Part shown: in pieces, positions 1-6,089 of the stretch
How positions within the stretch are numbered: position 1 is the stretch's first letter
Layout of the letters: each line of letters starts with the position of its first letter
DNA from: Anaerolineales bacterium
Lineage (GTDB): Bacteria; Chloroflexota; Anaerolineae; 4572-78; NAK82
DNA length: 6,707 bases
Assembly: GCA_024643945.1 (NCBI GenBank)
Contig: JAHELX010000339.1
Location: 1-6,707, forward strand
Direction: 5' to 3'
Made by a program: the position numbers and the translations under genes
Notes under the pieces: generated by a model
The model's input: only the letters and a program-made list of their open reading frames with translations
The model's database searches: none
What the model was told of the DNA's origin: nothing

Positions 1-167
1 AGGAGCTGCCGCTGACGCTGCCGGTAAACACCGCCACCAACCTGTCCTTACCCTTCAGCGTGGAGGAGGGATGGACGACCACTGTCCATGTCAGCGTAGA
101 GCCGGTCACCTTTGCTGACCCCGATCCGGGGGACAACGAACTGGAAACGACGTTCTATCTGGAGTAA
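1..167 (+). CDS. 3' end of a gene for a probable secreted/surface beta-domain protein (partial)
   Basis: An open frame enters from the left edge (first full codon at 3) and ends at TAA 165-167, giving the last 54 residues. The peptide alternates polar and hydrophobic residues, as in beta strands (for example TTTVHVSVEPV). It closes with an Asp/Asn-rich turn and a final strand, DPDPGDNELETTFYLE. That pattern resembles the last strands of CARDB-like or other Ig-fold repeats of bacterial extracellular proteins. No start, signal peptide or catalytic motif is visible, so the function is unknown. The next gene on the same strand is a lipoprotein, which suggests a neighbourhood of envelope proteins. 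A heptad repeat array begins one base after the stop. The reading frame is convincing; the domain assignment is inference. Confidence 0.7.
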   Translation, partial: ELPLTLPVNTATNLSLPFSVEEGWTTTVHVSVEPVTFADPDPGDNELETTFYLE

Positions 168-168
168 T

Positions 169-224
169 TGCGTAGTGCATGTTGTGTATTGCGTACTGCG
201 TATTGCGTACTGCGTATTGCGTTC
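169..224 (+). repeat. 7-bp tandem repeat array (consensus TGCGTAY), 8 units
   Basis: Eight consecutive 7-bp units can be read from 169. The first three (169-189) are degenerate. The units at 190-217 alternate TGCGTAC and TGCGTAT perfectly, giving a 14-bp higher-order period. The last unit (218-224) is TGCGTTC. The array fills most of the gap between the stop at 165-167 and the lipoprotein start at 260. The same unit recurs at 3014-3055 and, inverted, at 3118-3156, so it is a dispersed family and not a local slippage product. No function can be assigned. Because 7 is not a multiple of 3, the array stays open in several frames and creates spurious upstream extensions of neighbouring genes. Confidence 0.9.
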
Positions 225-259
225 ATTATGCGGGACAGGATGGGATAGGGGGAGACGTG

Positions 260-1450
260 ATGAAACGACAAACCTTGCTGCTTGTGTTGCTAATCCTGGC
301 TTTGATGACAGCCTGCGGGCCGCAGGAGATGGCCCAGGCCGGCCCGGCGGTGTGGCTGGACCGCCCACTGAATGGCAGCCAGCATCCCCTGGCGCCCTTG
401 ACAGTGCAGGCCCATGCCCGGCCTGAGCCCGGTGGGCAAATCCTCGAGGTGCAATTGTGGGTCAATGGGGTTTTGGCCCAGCGCGTGGCTAACTCCGACC
501 CGGCGCGCCCCCTGGTAAACGTGGAGCAAACGTGGACGCCGCCCGCCAACGGGGAATATCTGCTCGAGGTGCGGGCAGTAAATACTGCTGGGACTAGCAG
601 CCCACCGGCTTCGGCCCGTATCCGGATCGGCGAGGCGATGCCCTCTCCCACCGTGGCGGAACCACCTCCCGCCGACACGCCAACCGCAACACCCACAGCC
701 ACGCCCAGCGTTCCAGCGCCGGCCAGCACCGACACGCCGACTCTAACGTTGACGCCTTCGGCGACTCCTACCGGCACCCCGCCGCCAACGGAGACCCCCA
801 CGTCCACATCCACCGCCACCCCGACGGCGACCCCGACCGGCACCGATACGCCGACGCCCACAGCCACCTTGACTCCATCGCCACCTCCGCCACCGCAGAT
901 CAACTTCCGCGTGGACAATGAAAACCTGGTTGCCGGGCAATGCACCACCCTACGTTGGGACGTGGACAACGTGCGCGAAGTGTACATCGAGGGCATCGGC
1001 GTGCCCGGGCATGGCAGCCAGGATATTTGCCCTGGGAACACCACCACCTATACCATGCGCATCGTGCTGCTGACCGGCGGCGAGGAGACCCGTGCTGTCA
1101 CTGTGACCGTCACCCAGCCGGCCGATACCCAGCCACCCTCTATTAACAGAGCCACTGCCAATCCCAACGTGATTTGGAACAGCAGCGGTTGCGGCCCAAC
1201 TCAGGCCACCTTCACCGCGTTGGTAACCGACGACCGGGGTGTGGCAGCGGTGGCGTTGTGGTATCGGCTGGGGAAGGGAGATTGGCAGACAGCCCCCATG
1301 TCTCTGACTGGTACCAACATCTACCAGACTAATCTGAACGCACCCAGACAGGGGGGAACTCTGGAGTGGTTTATCCAGGCCCAGGACACGGCGGGCAACA
1401 CAGCCAAGAGCGGCATAGGGGGCATTACCGTCAACTACTGCATCCGTTGA
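260..1450 (+). CDS. Surface lipoprotein with Ig-like domains and a Pro/Thr-rich linker
   Basis: This is a 396-residue predicted lipoprotein of unknown specific function. The N-terminus is a type II signal peptide: MKRQ, a hydrophobic stretch at about residues 6-16, then the lipobox-like LMTAC with the lipidated Cys at 19. Residues 29-124 look like a bacterial Ig-type domain (VEVRAVN-like strands near the end). Residues 128-213 are a low-complexity linker of TPTATP/TPTP type. Residues 213-286 form a second beta domain, beginning INFRVDNENLVAGQCTTLRWDV and ending with a TTTYTMRI strand. Residues 288-392 form a third, with a LVTDDRGVAAVALWYR strand pair and an end DTAGN. Cys residues at 228/257 and 311/394 could form disulfides. 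The ATG at 260 was chosen because GGGGGAG (248-254) lies 5 nt upstream and the signal peptide starts exactly there. An in-frame ATG at 179 would lie within the heptad array. The family character is that of Chloroflexota surface proteins (from memory). A role in adhesion or cell-wall anchoring is only a guess. Confidence 0.88.
   Translation: MKRQTLLLVLLILALMTACGPQEMAQAGPAVWLDRPLNGSQHPLAPLTVQAHARPEPGGQILEVQLWVNGVLAQRVANSDPARPLVNVEQTWTPPANGEYLLEVRAVNTAGTSSPPASARIRIGEAMPSPTVAEPPPADTPTATPTATPSVPAPASTDTPTLTLTPSATPTGTPPPTETPTSTSTATPTATPTGTDTPTPTATLTPSPPPPPQINFRVDNENLVAGQCTTLRWDVDNVREVYIEGIGVPGHGSQDICPGNTTTYTMRIVLLTGGEETRAVTVTVTQPADTQPPSINRATANPNVIWNSSGCGPTQATFTALVTDDRGVAAVALWYRLGKGDWQTAPMSLTGTNIYQTNLNAPRQGGTLEWFIQAQDTAGNTAKSGIGGITVNYCIR
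641..898 (+). repeat. Degenerate Pro/Thr codon repeat (interdomain linker)
   Basis: About 86 codons within the lipoprotein gene consist mainly of Pro (CCx), Thr (ACx), Ala and Ser, in short motifs such as TPTATPTATP and TETPTSTSTATPTATPTGTDTPTP. Synonymous codons vary from unit to unit, which argues that the peptide is conserved more than the DNA. Such stretches are usually extended, O-glycosylatable stalks that hold domains away from the membrane. The antisense strand is open as a Val/Gly-rich frame only because of this composition. Confidence 0.8.
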
Positions 1451-1477
1451 GAGGGTTAGACATCCTCAAAACGGATG
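1441..1477 (+). terminator. Possible terminator-like hairpin over the lipoprotein stop codon
   Basis: A perfect 8-bp inverted repeat pairs CATCCGTT (1441-1448) with AACGGATG (1470-1477). Inside it, GAGG (1451-1454) pairs with CCTC (1464-1467), leaving a 9-nt loop and a 2x2 internal loop. The stem starts in the last codons of the lipoprotein gene and lies in the 43-bp gap before the convergent cobQ stop. The bases that follow on the + strand are only moderately T-rich, with no clean U tract. It may therefore act as a weak terminator or an mRNA 3'-end stabiliser, or have no role. Confidence 0.35.
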
Positions 1478-1493
1478 TTGACGTTCATACTTG

Positions 1494-2993
1494 TTATGAT
1501 GTGATAGCCTCCAACCGCTCCATATCCAGTGCGGCTTCCACCGCATCCGCCAGGCGCTCGAAGGCTGCTTCGTGCTCAACCGTTGTCCAAGCCGGTCGCC
1601 CCTCCTCGCGCCAACCCAGGCTGGTCAGCCAGGCCCGGCGCAGCGCCTGGTTCTCGAACAGGCCGTGCAGGTAACAGCCCCACACTTGCCCATTACCACT
1701 CACCGCCCCGTCCTGCACACTTACCGGTGTGCCGTTTCGTTCGCTGATTTCCAGCCATGCACGACTCCCTTGGGTGCGCCCCATGTGAATCTCATAGCCA
1801 TGCACCACCTGGCCGGCCAGGGCGGCCAGCCAGCCGGGACCGCCCAACAGCCGCGCCTGCGCCCGATGGGTAGCCTTCTCCCTCTCGAAGACGGTCTCTA
1901 CCGGCAGCAGGCCCAGGCTGGGCACTTCCTCATCCGGTGATTCGACCCGGCCCGGGTCCCGGACCACTTGGCCTAGCATTTGGTAGCCGCCACAAATGCC
2001 CACCACCGCCGTCCCGGTGTTGGCCAATTCCTGAATCGCTTCAGCCAACCCTTGCGCCCGCAGCCAGGCCAGGTCGGCTAGTGTGCTCTTGGTGCCAGGC
2101 AGGATGATAGCCTGAGGGTACCCCAGTGCCTGGCGCGAGGAGACATAGCGCACCCCTACCCCTGGTTCGGCGGCCAATGAGTCAAAATCGTCGAAGTTGG
2201 CAATGCGCGGCAATTGAATGACTGCGATGTCCACGCCGGAGGCCGGGTGCCAGCCGCCGGCCGCGGTTTCCAGCGCCACGGCATCTTCCTCGGGGATGGC
2301 CAGGTCGTGGAGATAGGGGACCACGCCTAACACCGGCACGCCTCCCCGTTCCTCCAGAATGCGCACCCCATCCGCGAAGAGGCCCAGGTCGCCGCGAAAC
2401 TTGTTTACGATTAGCCCCTGCACCAGGCTTCGCTCCTCCGACTCCAGCAGCCACACGGTGCCCAGCAATTGGGCGAAGATGCCCCCCCGATCAATGTCAC
2501 CCACCAGCAGTACCGGGGCCTGCGCGTAGCGGGCCACAGCCATGTTGACGATGTCACCTGCCCGCAGGTTGAGCTCGGCCGGGCTACCCGCCCCCTCAAT
2601 GATCACCAGTTCGTAATCCGCTCGCAGCCTGTCCAGCGCCGCCGTCACCGCCGGCCAGAGCTCATCCCGGTACTGGTAATACCTCCCTGCCGCCAGGGTG
2701 CGCCAGGGGCGGCCCATCACGACCACCTGGGAGCGGGCGTCCGCCTCAGGCTTGAGGAGAATAGGGTTCATATCCGCCGTCGGCTCGAGTCCGGCAGCGG
2801 CCGCCTGTACCGCCTGGGCGCGGCCAATCTCGGATCCATCGGCGCACACGGCGGCGTTATTGGACATGTTTTGTGCCTTGAAGGGGGCTACCCGTACCCC
2901 GCGCCGCGCGAAGATGCGACACATTGCCGTCACCAGCAGGCTCTTGCCGGCGGAGGAACTGGTGCCCTGTATCATGAGTACTTTTGCGGTCAT
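1494..2993 (-). CDS. cobQ: Cobyric acid synthase (CobQ/CbiP)
   Basis: A 499-residue cytoplasmic enzyme that uses ATP and glutamine to amidate adenosylcobyrinic acid a,c-diamide at positions b, d, e and g, giving adenosylcobyric acid. The length is typical of the family. The N-terminal half is a dethiobiotin-synthetase-like ATP-binding domain: P-loop variant GTSSSAGKS at 10-18, FKAQNMSNN at 38-46, [13 protein letters not shown] at 131-143, and [12 protein letters not shown] at 164-175. The C-terminal half is a class I glutamine amidotransferase: [10 protein letters not shown] at 299-308, nucleophile Cys334 in [10 protein letters not shown], and His443 in [10 protein letters not shown]. The ATG at 2993 was chosen because [18 protein letters not shown] matches the family N-terminus and AGGAG (2999-3003) lies 5 nt upstream. 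The frame stays open to 3272 only through the repeats upstream. It follows cobD on the same strand but is separated by 170 bp of repeats, so cotranscription is uncertain. It converges with the lipoprotein gene. Confidence 0.96.
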   Translation of the reverse strand: MTAKVLMIQGTSSSAGKSLLVTAMCRIFARRGVRVAPFKAQNMSNNAAVCADGSEIGRAQAVQAAAAGLEPTADMNPILLKPEADARSQVVVMGRPWRTLAAGRYYQYRDELWPAVTAALDRLRADYELVIIEGAGSPAELNLRAGDIVNMAVARYAQAPVLLVGDIDRGGIFAQLLGTVWLLESEERSLVQGLIVNKFRGDLGLFADGVRILEERGGVPVLGVVPYLHDLAIPEEDAVALETAAGGWHPASGVDIAVIQLPRIANFDDFDSLAAEPGVGVRYVSSRQALGYPQAIILPGTKSTLADLAWLRAQGLAEAIQELANTGTAVVGICGGYQMLGQVVRDPGRVESPDEEVPSLGLLPVETVFEREKATHRAQARLLGGPGWLAALAGQVVHGYEIHMGRTQGSRAWLEISERNGTPVSVQDGAVSGNGQVWGCYLHGLFENQALRRAWLTSLGWREEGRPAWTTVEHEAAFERLADAVEAALDMERLEAITS

Positions 2994-3013
2994 TGCGTCT
3001 CCTGGCGAGTTAC

Positions 3014-3055
3014 TGCGTATTGCGTACTGCGTGTTGCGTGTTGCGTAGTGCGTAT
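3014..3055 (+). repeat. 7-bp tandem repeat array, 6 units (left arm of inverted pair)
   Basis: Six uninterrupted heptads of the TGCGTNN family run from 3014 to 3055, with variable last bases AT, AC, GT, GT, AG, AT. The array ends 21 bp upstream of the cobQ start codon, just beyond its ribosome binding site. It has the same unit and strand orientation as the array at 169-224. Positions 3021-3046 are the exact reverse complement of 3120-3145. Confidence 0.92.
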
Positions 3056-3117
3056 CAAGTGAACTCGTTACCCCACACCATGTCATTCCGAGGAGTGAAA
3101 CGACGAGGAATCCCTTG
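3056..3117. repeat. 62-bp core between inverted heptad arrays, with a GAGGAATC-type dispersed motif
   Basis: The core starts with CAAG and ends with CTTG; with the adjoining bases this makes a 5-bp terminal inverted repeat, TCAAG/CTTGA. Its right half (about 3080-3111) begins CATTCCGAGGAG and ends CGACGAGGAATC, with short complementary ends (ATTCC/GGAAT). This resembles a widely dispersed intergenic element in environmental bacterial genomes, of the form TCATTCCGAG...GAGGAATC. That resemblance is from memory and was not searched. No gene is seen in it. Confidence 0.55.
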
Positions 3118-3156
3118 ACACGCAACACGCAACACGCAGTACGCAGTACGTAATAC
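3118..3156 (-). repeat. 7-bp tandem repeat array, inverted orientation (right arm)
   Basis: On the minus strand this array reads as five heptads, with variable last bases (5' to 3') AC, AC, GT, GT, GT. The first unit is degenerate (TACGTAC), and four bases precede it. It lies between the cobD stop (3164-3166) and the 62-bp core. Its 3120-3145 segment pairs perfectly over 26 bp with 3021-3046, leaving a 73-nt loop, so a large stem-loop is possible in transcripts running from cobD into cobQ. Confidence 0.9.
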
Positions 3157-3163
3157 AAAAGAA

Positions 3164-4267
3164 TCAAATATCCCCTGACAAGATAGTGCGAATCGCTTCC
3201 AGCAGCCGGGCGTTTTCCTCCGGGCGACGGGTGGCGATGCGTACATAGGCGGGCAAGCCGAAGGAAGCGCAATCGCGTACCAGGATTCCCTGCCGGAGCA
3301 GCGCCTGGCGGAAAGCCGCGCCATCCCCCACCGGCACCAGGAAGAAGTGGGTTGCCGAGGGCAGGGGAGGCAGACCCAGTTCCGCCAGGCCGGCCACCAG
3401 CTTCTCCTTGGACTGGGCCAGCGCCTGTAAGGACTGCTGCCGATGCGCCTCGTCACCCAGTGCAGCCAGCCCTGCTGCCTGAGCCAAAGCGTTCACGTTC
3501 CAGGCAGGACGGACCTGGGACAAGGCCCTGATTACCCGGACGTGGCCCACGGCGTAGCCCAGGCGCAGCCCGGCCAGGGCGTAATCCTTGGTCATGGAGC
3601 GCAGCACCAGGATGTTGTCTGCTCCCATGTTCAAGACGGACTGCAAGCCAGGGGCGAAGGCCAGGTAAGCCTCGTCTATCACGAAGAGGGTGCCGGGATG
3701 GGTGTATGCCCAGGCCGCCATCACCTCCGGGGACAAGATAGTCCCTGTGGGATTGTTGGGATTACACACGAAAACCAGTCGAGGCTTTGTCTCTTGCAAG
3801 CACTGCTCCACCTCTTCGTAGTTCACGGCAAATTCCCGCTCCGGGCAAGCGATCCACATCTGCACTTGCGCGCCCATCAGGGCTACCGTCCGACGATATT
3901 CCCCAAACGTCGGCCCGACTACCGACACCCGATCCTTGGGCTGGAGAAAAGCGAAAGCCACCAGCCAGATCAGTTCGGCCGTCCCATTGCCGACTACGAT
4001 CCGGGCGGGTGCGACGTCCAGGCGCTCAGCCAGGGCGCGGCGCAGGACCAGCGCCTCCCGGTCCGGATAGCGGTCCAGAGGAACGCGCGCCACGGCCTCT
4101 CGCACTGCGGGTGAGGGGCCGTAGGGATTGCTGTTGACACTGAAGTCCAGAATCGCCTCCGGGTCCAGCCCCAATTGCTCCAGTTCGGCGTAGTCCAGAG
4201 CGCCGTGGTGAACCGGCGATATCGCCATTGTTTCGGGCCGGGGTGAGAGGACACGGTTATCTTTCAT
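3164..4267 (-). CDS. cobD: Threonine-phosphate decarboxylase (CobD), HisC-like PLP enzyme
   Basis: A 367-residue fold-type I PLP enzyme. In this context it is best read as L-threonine-O-3-phosphate decarboxylase, which makes (R)-1-amino-2-propanol O-2-phosphate for the nucleotide loop of cobalamin. Visible motifs: [14 protein letters not shown] (40-53), [10 protein letters not shown] (93-102), NPNNPTG (169-175), DEAY with the PLP-nitrogen Asp198, [15 protein letters not shown] with Schiff-base Lys227 and phosphate-binding Arg235, and VRIATR with Arg343, the likely carboxylate-binding Arg. The family shares its fold with histidinol-phosphate aminotransferase. The N-terminal [10 protein letters not shown]...LDFS pattern and the cobalamin neighbours favour CobD. 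The start is uncertain. ATG at 4267 keeps the RPE...HHG leader. ATG at 4228 gives 354 residues and matches shorter family members. ATG at 4336 would run into the antitoxin gene. No strong ribosome binding site marks any of them. The upstream neighbour is the oppositely oriented toxin-antitoxin pair, so this gene probably needs its own promoter. Confidence 0.9.
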   Translation of the reverse strand: MKDNRVLSPRPETMAISPVHHGALDYAELEQLGLDPEAILDFSVNSNPYGPSPAVREAVARVPLDRYPDREALVLRRALAERLDVAPARIVVGNGTAELIWLVAFAFLQPKDRVSVVGPTFGEYRRTVALMGAQVQMWIACPEREFAVNYEEVEQCLQETKPRLVFVCNPNNPTGTILSPEVMAAWAYTHPGTLFVIDEAYLAFAPGLQSVLNMGADNILVLRSMTKDYALAGLRLGYAVGHVRVIRALSQVRPAWNVNALAQAAGLAALGDEAHRQQSLQALAQSKEKLVAGLAELGLPPLPSATHFFLVPVGDGAAFRQALLRQGILVRDCASFGLPAYVRIATRRPEENARLLEAIRTILSGDI

Positions 4268-4270
4268 AAG

Positions 4271-4299
4271 TTGCAGTTCATCGTATTTGTAAGTATAAT
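4271..4299 (+). promoter_or_regulatory. Sigma-70-type promoter of the toxin-antitoxin operon
   Basis: TTGCAG (4271-4276) matches the -35 consensus at four of six bases. A spacer of exactly 17 bp leads to a perfect -10 hexamer, TATAAT (4294-4299). Transcription should start near 4305-4307, about 23 nt before the antitoxin ATG, leaving room for AAGGAG at 4315-4320. This A/T-rich block stands out from the G+C-rich surroundings. It also lies directly upstream of the divergent cobD start. Confidence 0.75.
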
Positions 4300-4313
4300 A
4301 CAGACAGTCTATA
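4299..4313. promoter_or_regulatory. Candidate operator: AGAC-A-GTCT palindrome at the predicted transcription start
   Basis: AGAC (4302-4305) and GTCT (4307-4310) are perfect inverted half-sites around A4306. TA/TA pairs extend the symmetry to 4299-4313, with one mismatch per side. The palindrome begins at the last base of the -10 box and covers the predicted +1. This is where a Phd/YefM-type antitoxin would bind to repress its own operon. The symmetry is visible; the binding is inferred. Confidence 0.45.
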
Positions 4314-4328
4314 CAAGGAGATTTTCCT

Positions 4329-4631
4329 ATGTTCATTGGGATTCGAGACGCCAGCCGTCAGCTATCCAGATTGATCAACCGGGTTGTCCACACTCAAGAG
4401 CCGGTCGTTTTGACCTCACGAGGCAGGCCCAAGGCTGTATTGCTCAGCTATGAGGCTTACCAGGACATCACTGGCAATCCGGATATAGAGCAGGTACTCG
4501 CTCGAGCGCGTCGCCTGCGAGCCGAGTTCGAAGCGCGCTACGGTCCTCTCACAGAAGACGTGGTCGCCATAGTGCGAGAGGAGCGTGCCCAGCAGCAGGC
4601 CACGACCCTTGGTTTCGAGGCTCCTTCATGA
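4329..4631 (+). CDS. Phd/YefM-like antitoxin of a type II toxin-antitoxin pair
   Basis: A 100-residue protein. The N-terminal half (about residues 3-45) has the Phd/YefM DNA-binding signature: an IRDASRQLSRLINRV helix, EPVVLTSRGRPKAVLLS strands, and YEAY. The C-terminal half (residues 52-100) is charged and helical (IEQVLARARRLRAEFEARYG, then VREERAQQQ), as expected for the tail that wraps and blocks the toxin. It should neutralise the partner PIN toxin and repress the operon. A strong AAGGAG (4315-4320) lies 8 nt before the ATG. Its stop overlaps the toxin start in ATGA (4628-4631), a sign of translational coupling. The pair is oriented against the surrounding cobalamin genes and appears less G+C-rich, which is consistent with acquisition by transfer. 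The family call is firm; the partner assignment follows from the overlap. Confidence 0.9.
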   Translation: MFIGIRDASRQLSRLINRVVHTQEPVVLTSRGRPKAVLLSYEAYQDITGNPDIEQVLARARRLRAEFEARYGPLTEDVVAIVREERAQQQATTLGFEAPS

Positions 4632-5059
4632 GCTTGGTCGTGGATGCTAATATTACTCTGGCGCTTGTCCTTCCCCTCCCGTACAGTCAGCAGGTTGAGC
4701 AACTTTGGCGGGCCTGGCACGAAAGGCGGATGGTTGTTTATGCCCCGGATCTGTGGGGGTATGAGGTCACCTCTGGATTGCGCAAAGCAATTACTCTGGG
4801 TGGTCTGTCCATAGAGTATGCTGAGCGTTCTCTGGAAACATTGTTAGACCTCAGTGTGCGGTTAGTTCCCCCTACAGCGGATCTGCACCGAATGGCCCTG
4901 AGATGGGCTGATCGTTTGGGACAAACGACGGCCTATGATGCTCACTATCTGGCACTGGCCGAAGCCCTAAAGTGCGCCTTCTGGACGGCCGACCAGCGCC
5001 TGATACGGGTGGCTCAACAATATGGGGACTGGATTCACAGCATCAGCGAAATGCCCTGA
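4628..5059 (+). CDS. vapC: VapC-like PIN-domain toxin (ribonuclease)
   Basis: A 143-residue PIN-domain protein, the usual VapC length. PIN toxins are Mg2+-dependent endoribonucleases that cleave RNA, often tRNA or rRNA, when freed from the antitoxin. The acidic residues expected of the active site are present: Asp6 in LVVDANI, Glu46 in WGYEVTSGLRKA, Asp104 in TAYDAHYLALAE, and Asp122 in FWTADQRL. The protein therefore looks intact. GAGG (4617-4620) lies 7 nt before the ATG, inside the end of the antitoxin gene. The start overlaps the antitoxin stop by 4 bp. The gene ends 13 bp before the convergent cbiB stop (5073-5075), with no terminator visible between them. The RNA target cannot be read from the sequence. 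Confidence 0.9.
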   Translation: MSLVVDANITLALVLPLPYSQQVEQLWRAWHERRMVVYAPDLWGYEVTSGLRKAITLGGLSIEYAERSLETLLDLSVRLVPPTADLHRMALRWADRLGQTTAYDAHYLALAEALKCAFWTADQRLIRVAQQYGDWIHSISEMP

Positions 5060-5072
5060 GCTCGGCCATCCG

Positions 5073-6089
5073 TTATTGCCCTCTGGCTCGTGCCGTCAAC
5101 CAGGCCGTCAGGCCGGCGGCCAGCACTATGGCCACGCGGCTCAAATGTACGGCGCGCCCAATGTCTCCAGGTGCAGGAGGGCATCCCCCGGCTCCCAACT
5201 GGTAATGGCCAACTTTCTCCAACTTCACACCCAAAGCGCCGGCCATGGCGCTCATCGGATGGCCGGCGTTGGGGCTGGATGTTTTACTTGCGTCTTGCCG
5301 CCAAACCCGCCATGCCCCCGCGAGGTCCTCGCCGGCCGGGGCCGCCGCCAATATGAGCAGCCCGGCGGTCACGCGTGCCGGCAGCAGGTTAGCCAGGTCG
5401 TCCAGGCGGGCTGGGACTTTGCCCAGCCATTCGTGGGCCGGGTCCCGGTAGCCCAACATGGCGTCGGCGGTGTTGACAAAGCGATAGGCCAGAGCCGCCG
5501 CCAGTCCACCCCAAGCATAGTAGAGCAAAGGGGCTACCACGCCATCCGATGTGTTCTCAGCCACCGACTCGATGGTTGCCGCCGCCACCTGGGAGGGGCT
5601 GAGGGTGGTAGTCTCGCGACTGACCAGATGCCAGCTCACTAAACGGCGCGCCTCCGAAAGGTTCCCGGCCGCCAGCGTTGCTCGGACTTCGTCGGCAGCC
5701 GCGGTTAGCCCGCGCAGGGAGAAGGTCATCTTGAGCAGCCCGGCCTCCGCCAGCCAGCCCCCGGCCCTCACCCATCTGCTGGAGGCCGGGGGCCAGCCCC
5801 CGGCCCTCACCCACCTGCCGCCTGCCGGGGGCCTGGGGTTGGCCCCCGGCAGGCGGGCAGTGGCTTGTTCCAGCAGAGAGCCCAGGCCGGCCGCGCTCGC
5901 GGCACCGCCCACGGCCAGTAAGGCTCCATAACCCAGCCGGGCCAGACGGCCCTGGCGCGGCGCACGGCGTTGCGCCGCTGCGATGGCCGCTCCCATGCCG
6001 GCTACTGGATGGATGCGATTGGGTGGATCTCCCAGCAGCAAGTCGAGCAGCAAGGCCAGACAGAGTATCCTTGCGCGCCGCACGTTCAT
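5073..6089 (-). CDS. cbiB: Adenosylcobinamide-phosphate synthase (CbiB) with an in-frame repeat insertion
   Basis: A 338-residue integral membrane protein (called CobD in the aerobic pathway nomenclature). It joins adenosylcobyric acid to aminopropanol phosphate (or aminopropanol), giving adenosylcobinamide phosphate. Family motifs in order: [17 protein letters not shown] (17-33), [10 protein letters not shown] (154-163), [18 protein letters not shown] (174-191), [10 protein letters not shown] (206-215), [11 protein letters not shown] (229-239) and [17 protein letters not shown] (272-288). Hydrophobic segments lie at about 8-20, 53-72, 186-204, 240-251 and 316-332. Residues 82-112 are unusual: a Gly/Trp/Arg/Pro-rich stretch carrying RWVRAGGW twice at a 13-residue spacing, encoded by palindromic DNA. 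It sits between [10 protein letters not shown] and [16 protein letters not shown], which would normally be close together. Without it the length would be about 307. ATG 6087-6089 overlaps the cobT stop in ATGA, so the two genes are probably translationally coupled. GGAG lies 11 nt upstream. The downstream neighbour is the convergent toxin. Confidence 0.94.
   Translation of the reverse strand: MNVRRARILCLALLLDLLLGDPPNRIHPVAGMGAAIAAAQRRAPRQGRLARLGYGALLAVGGAASAAGLGSLLEQATARLPGANPRPPAGGRWVRAGGWPPASSRWVRAGGWLAEAGLLKMTFSLRGLTAAADEVRATLAAGNLSEARRLVSWHLVSRETTTLSPSQVAAATIESVAENTSDGVVAPLLYYAWGGLAAALAYRFVNTADAMLGYRDPAHEWLGKVPARLDDLANLLPARVTAGLLILAAAPAGEDLAGAWRVWRQDASKTSSPNAGHPMSAMAGALGVKLEKVGHYQLGAGGCPPAPGDIGRAVHLSRVAIVLAAGLTAWLTARARGQ
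5753..5813. repeat. 39-bp-period tandem duplication inside cbiB
   Basis: A 22-bp segment at 5753-5774 recurs exactly at 5792-5813. The offset is 39 bp (13 codons), so the reading frame is kept and RWVRAGGW is encoded twice. The copies are separated by 17 bp. Between and into the second copy, GGCCGGGGGC (5784-5793) and GCCCCCGGCC (5796-5805) form a near-continuous palindrome. The left arm can pair instead with the equivalent bases of the first copy (5757-5766). Confidence 0.88.
5818..5856. repeat. Perfect 16-bp inverted repeat (hairpin) inside cbiB
   Basis: Positions 5818-5833 and 5841-5856 are exact reverse complements over 16 bp, rich in G and C, around the 7-base loop TGGGGTT. The hairpin lies fully within the coding sequence, at about codons 78-91, just before the tandem duplication in the direction of translation. 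Neither arm is followed by a T run in a terminator position, and the frame continues through it. It is more likely part of an inserted palindromic element than a regulatory site. Confidence 0.85.

Noticed and set aside
169..224. CRISPR array
   Set aside because: The units are 7 bp in uninterrupted tandem, with no spacers and no cas genes nearby.
226..1047. Long open frame on the minus strand, rich in Val and Gly, opposite the lipoprotein gene
   Set aside because: It is the complement of the Pro/Thr-codon linker, gives a monotonous VGV peptide, and has no domain. The + strand frame has a signal peptide, lipobox and recognisable domains.
2469..3062. + strand frame opposite cobQ
   Set aside because: It is antisense to the conserved ATPase domain of CobQ, with no recognisable domain or ribosome binding site. 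It is a shadow of the real gene.
2994..3272. N-terminal extension of cobQ upstream of 2993
   Set aside because: The extension translates the heptad arrays and the 62-bp core and runs into the end of cobD. The conserved CobQ start and a ribosome binding site lie at 2993-3003.
3164..4267. Histidinol-phosphate aminotransferase (hisC)
   Set aside because: The fold and motifs are shared, but the cobalamin neighbours and the [10 protein letters not shown]...LDFS N-terminus favour CobD. A dual role cannot be fully excluded.
4268..4328. Cobalamin riboswitch ahead of cobD
   Set aside because: The gap is about 60 bp and A/T-rich, and holds a toxin-antitoxin promoter. It is too short for a B12 riboswitch. 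Such an element, if present, would lie upstream of cobT outside the window.
5818..5856. Intrinsic terminator
   Set aside because: The hairpin lies in mid-gene in an open conserved frame, with no T run on either side.
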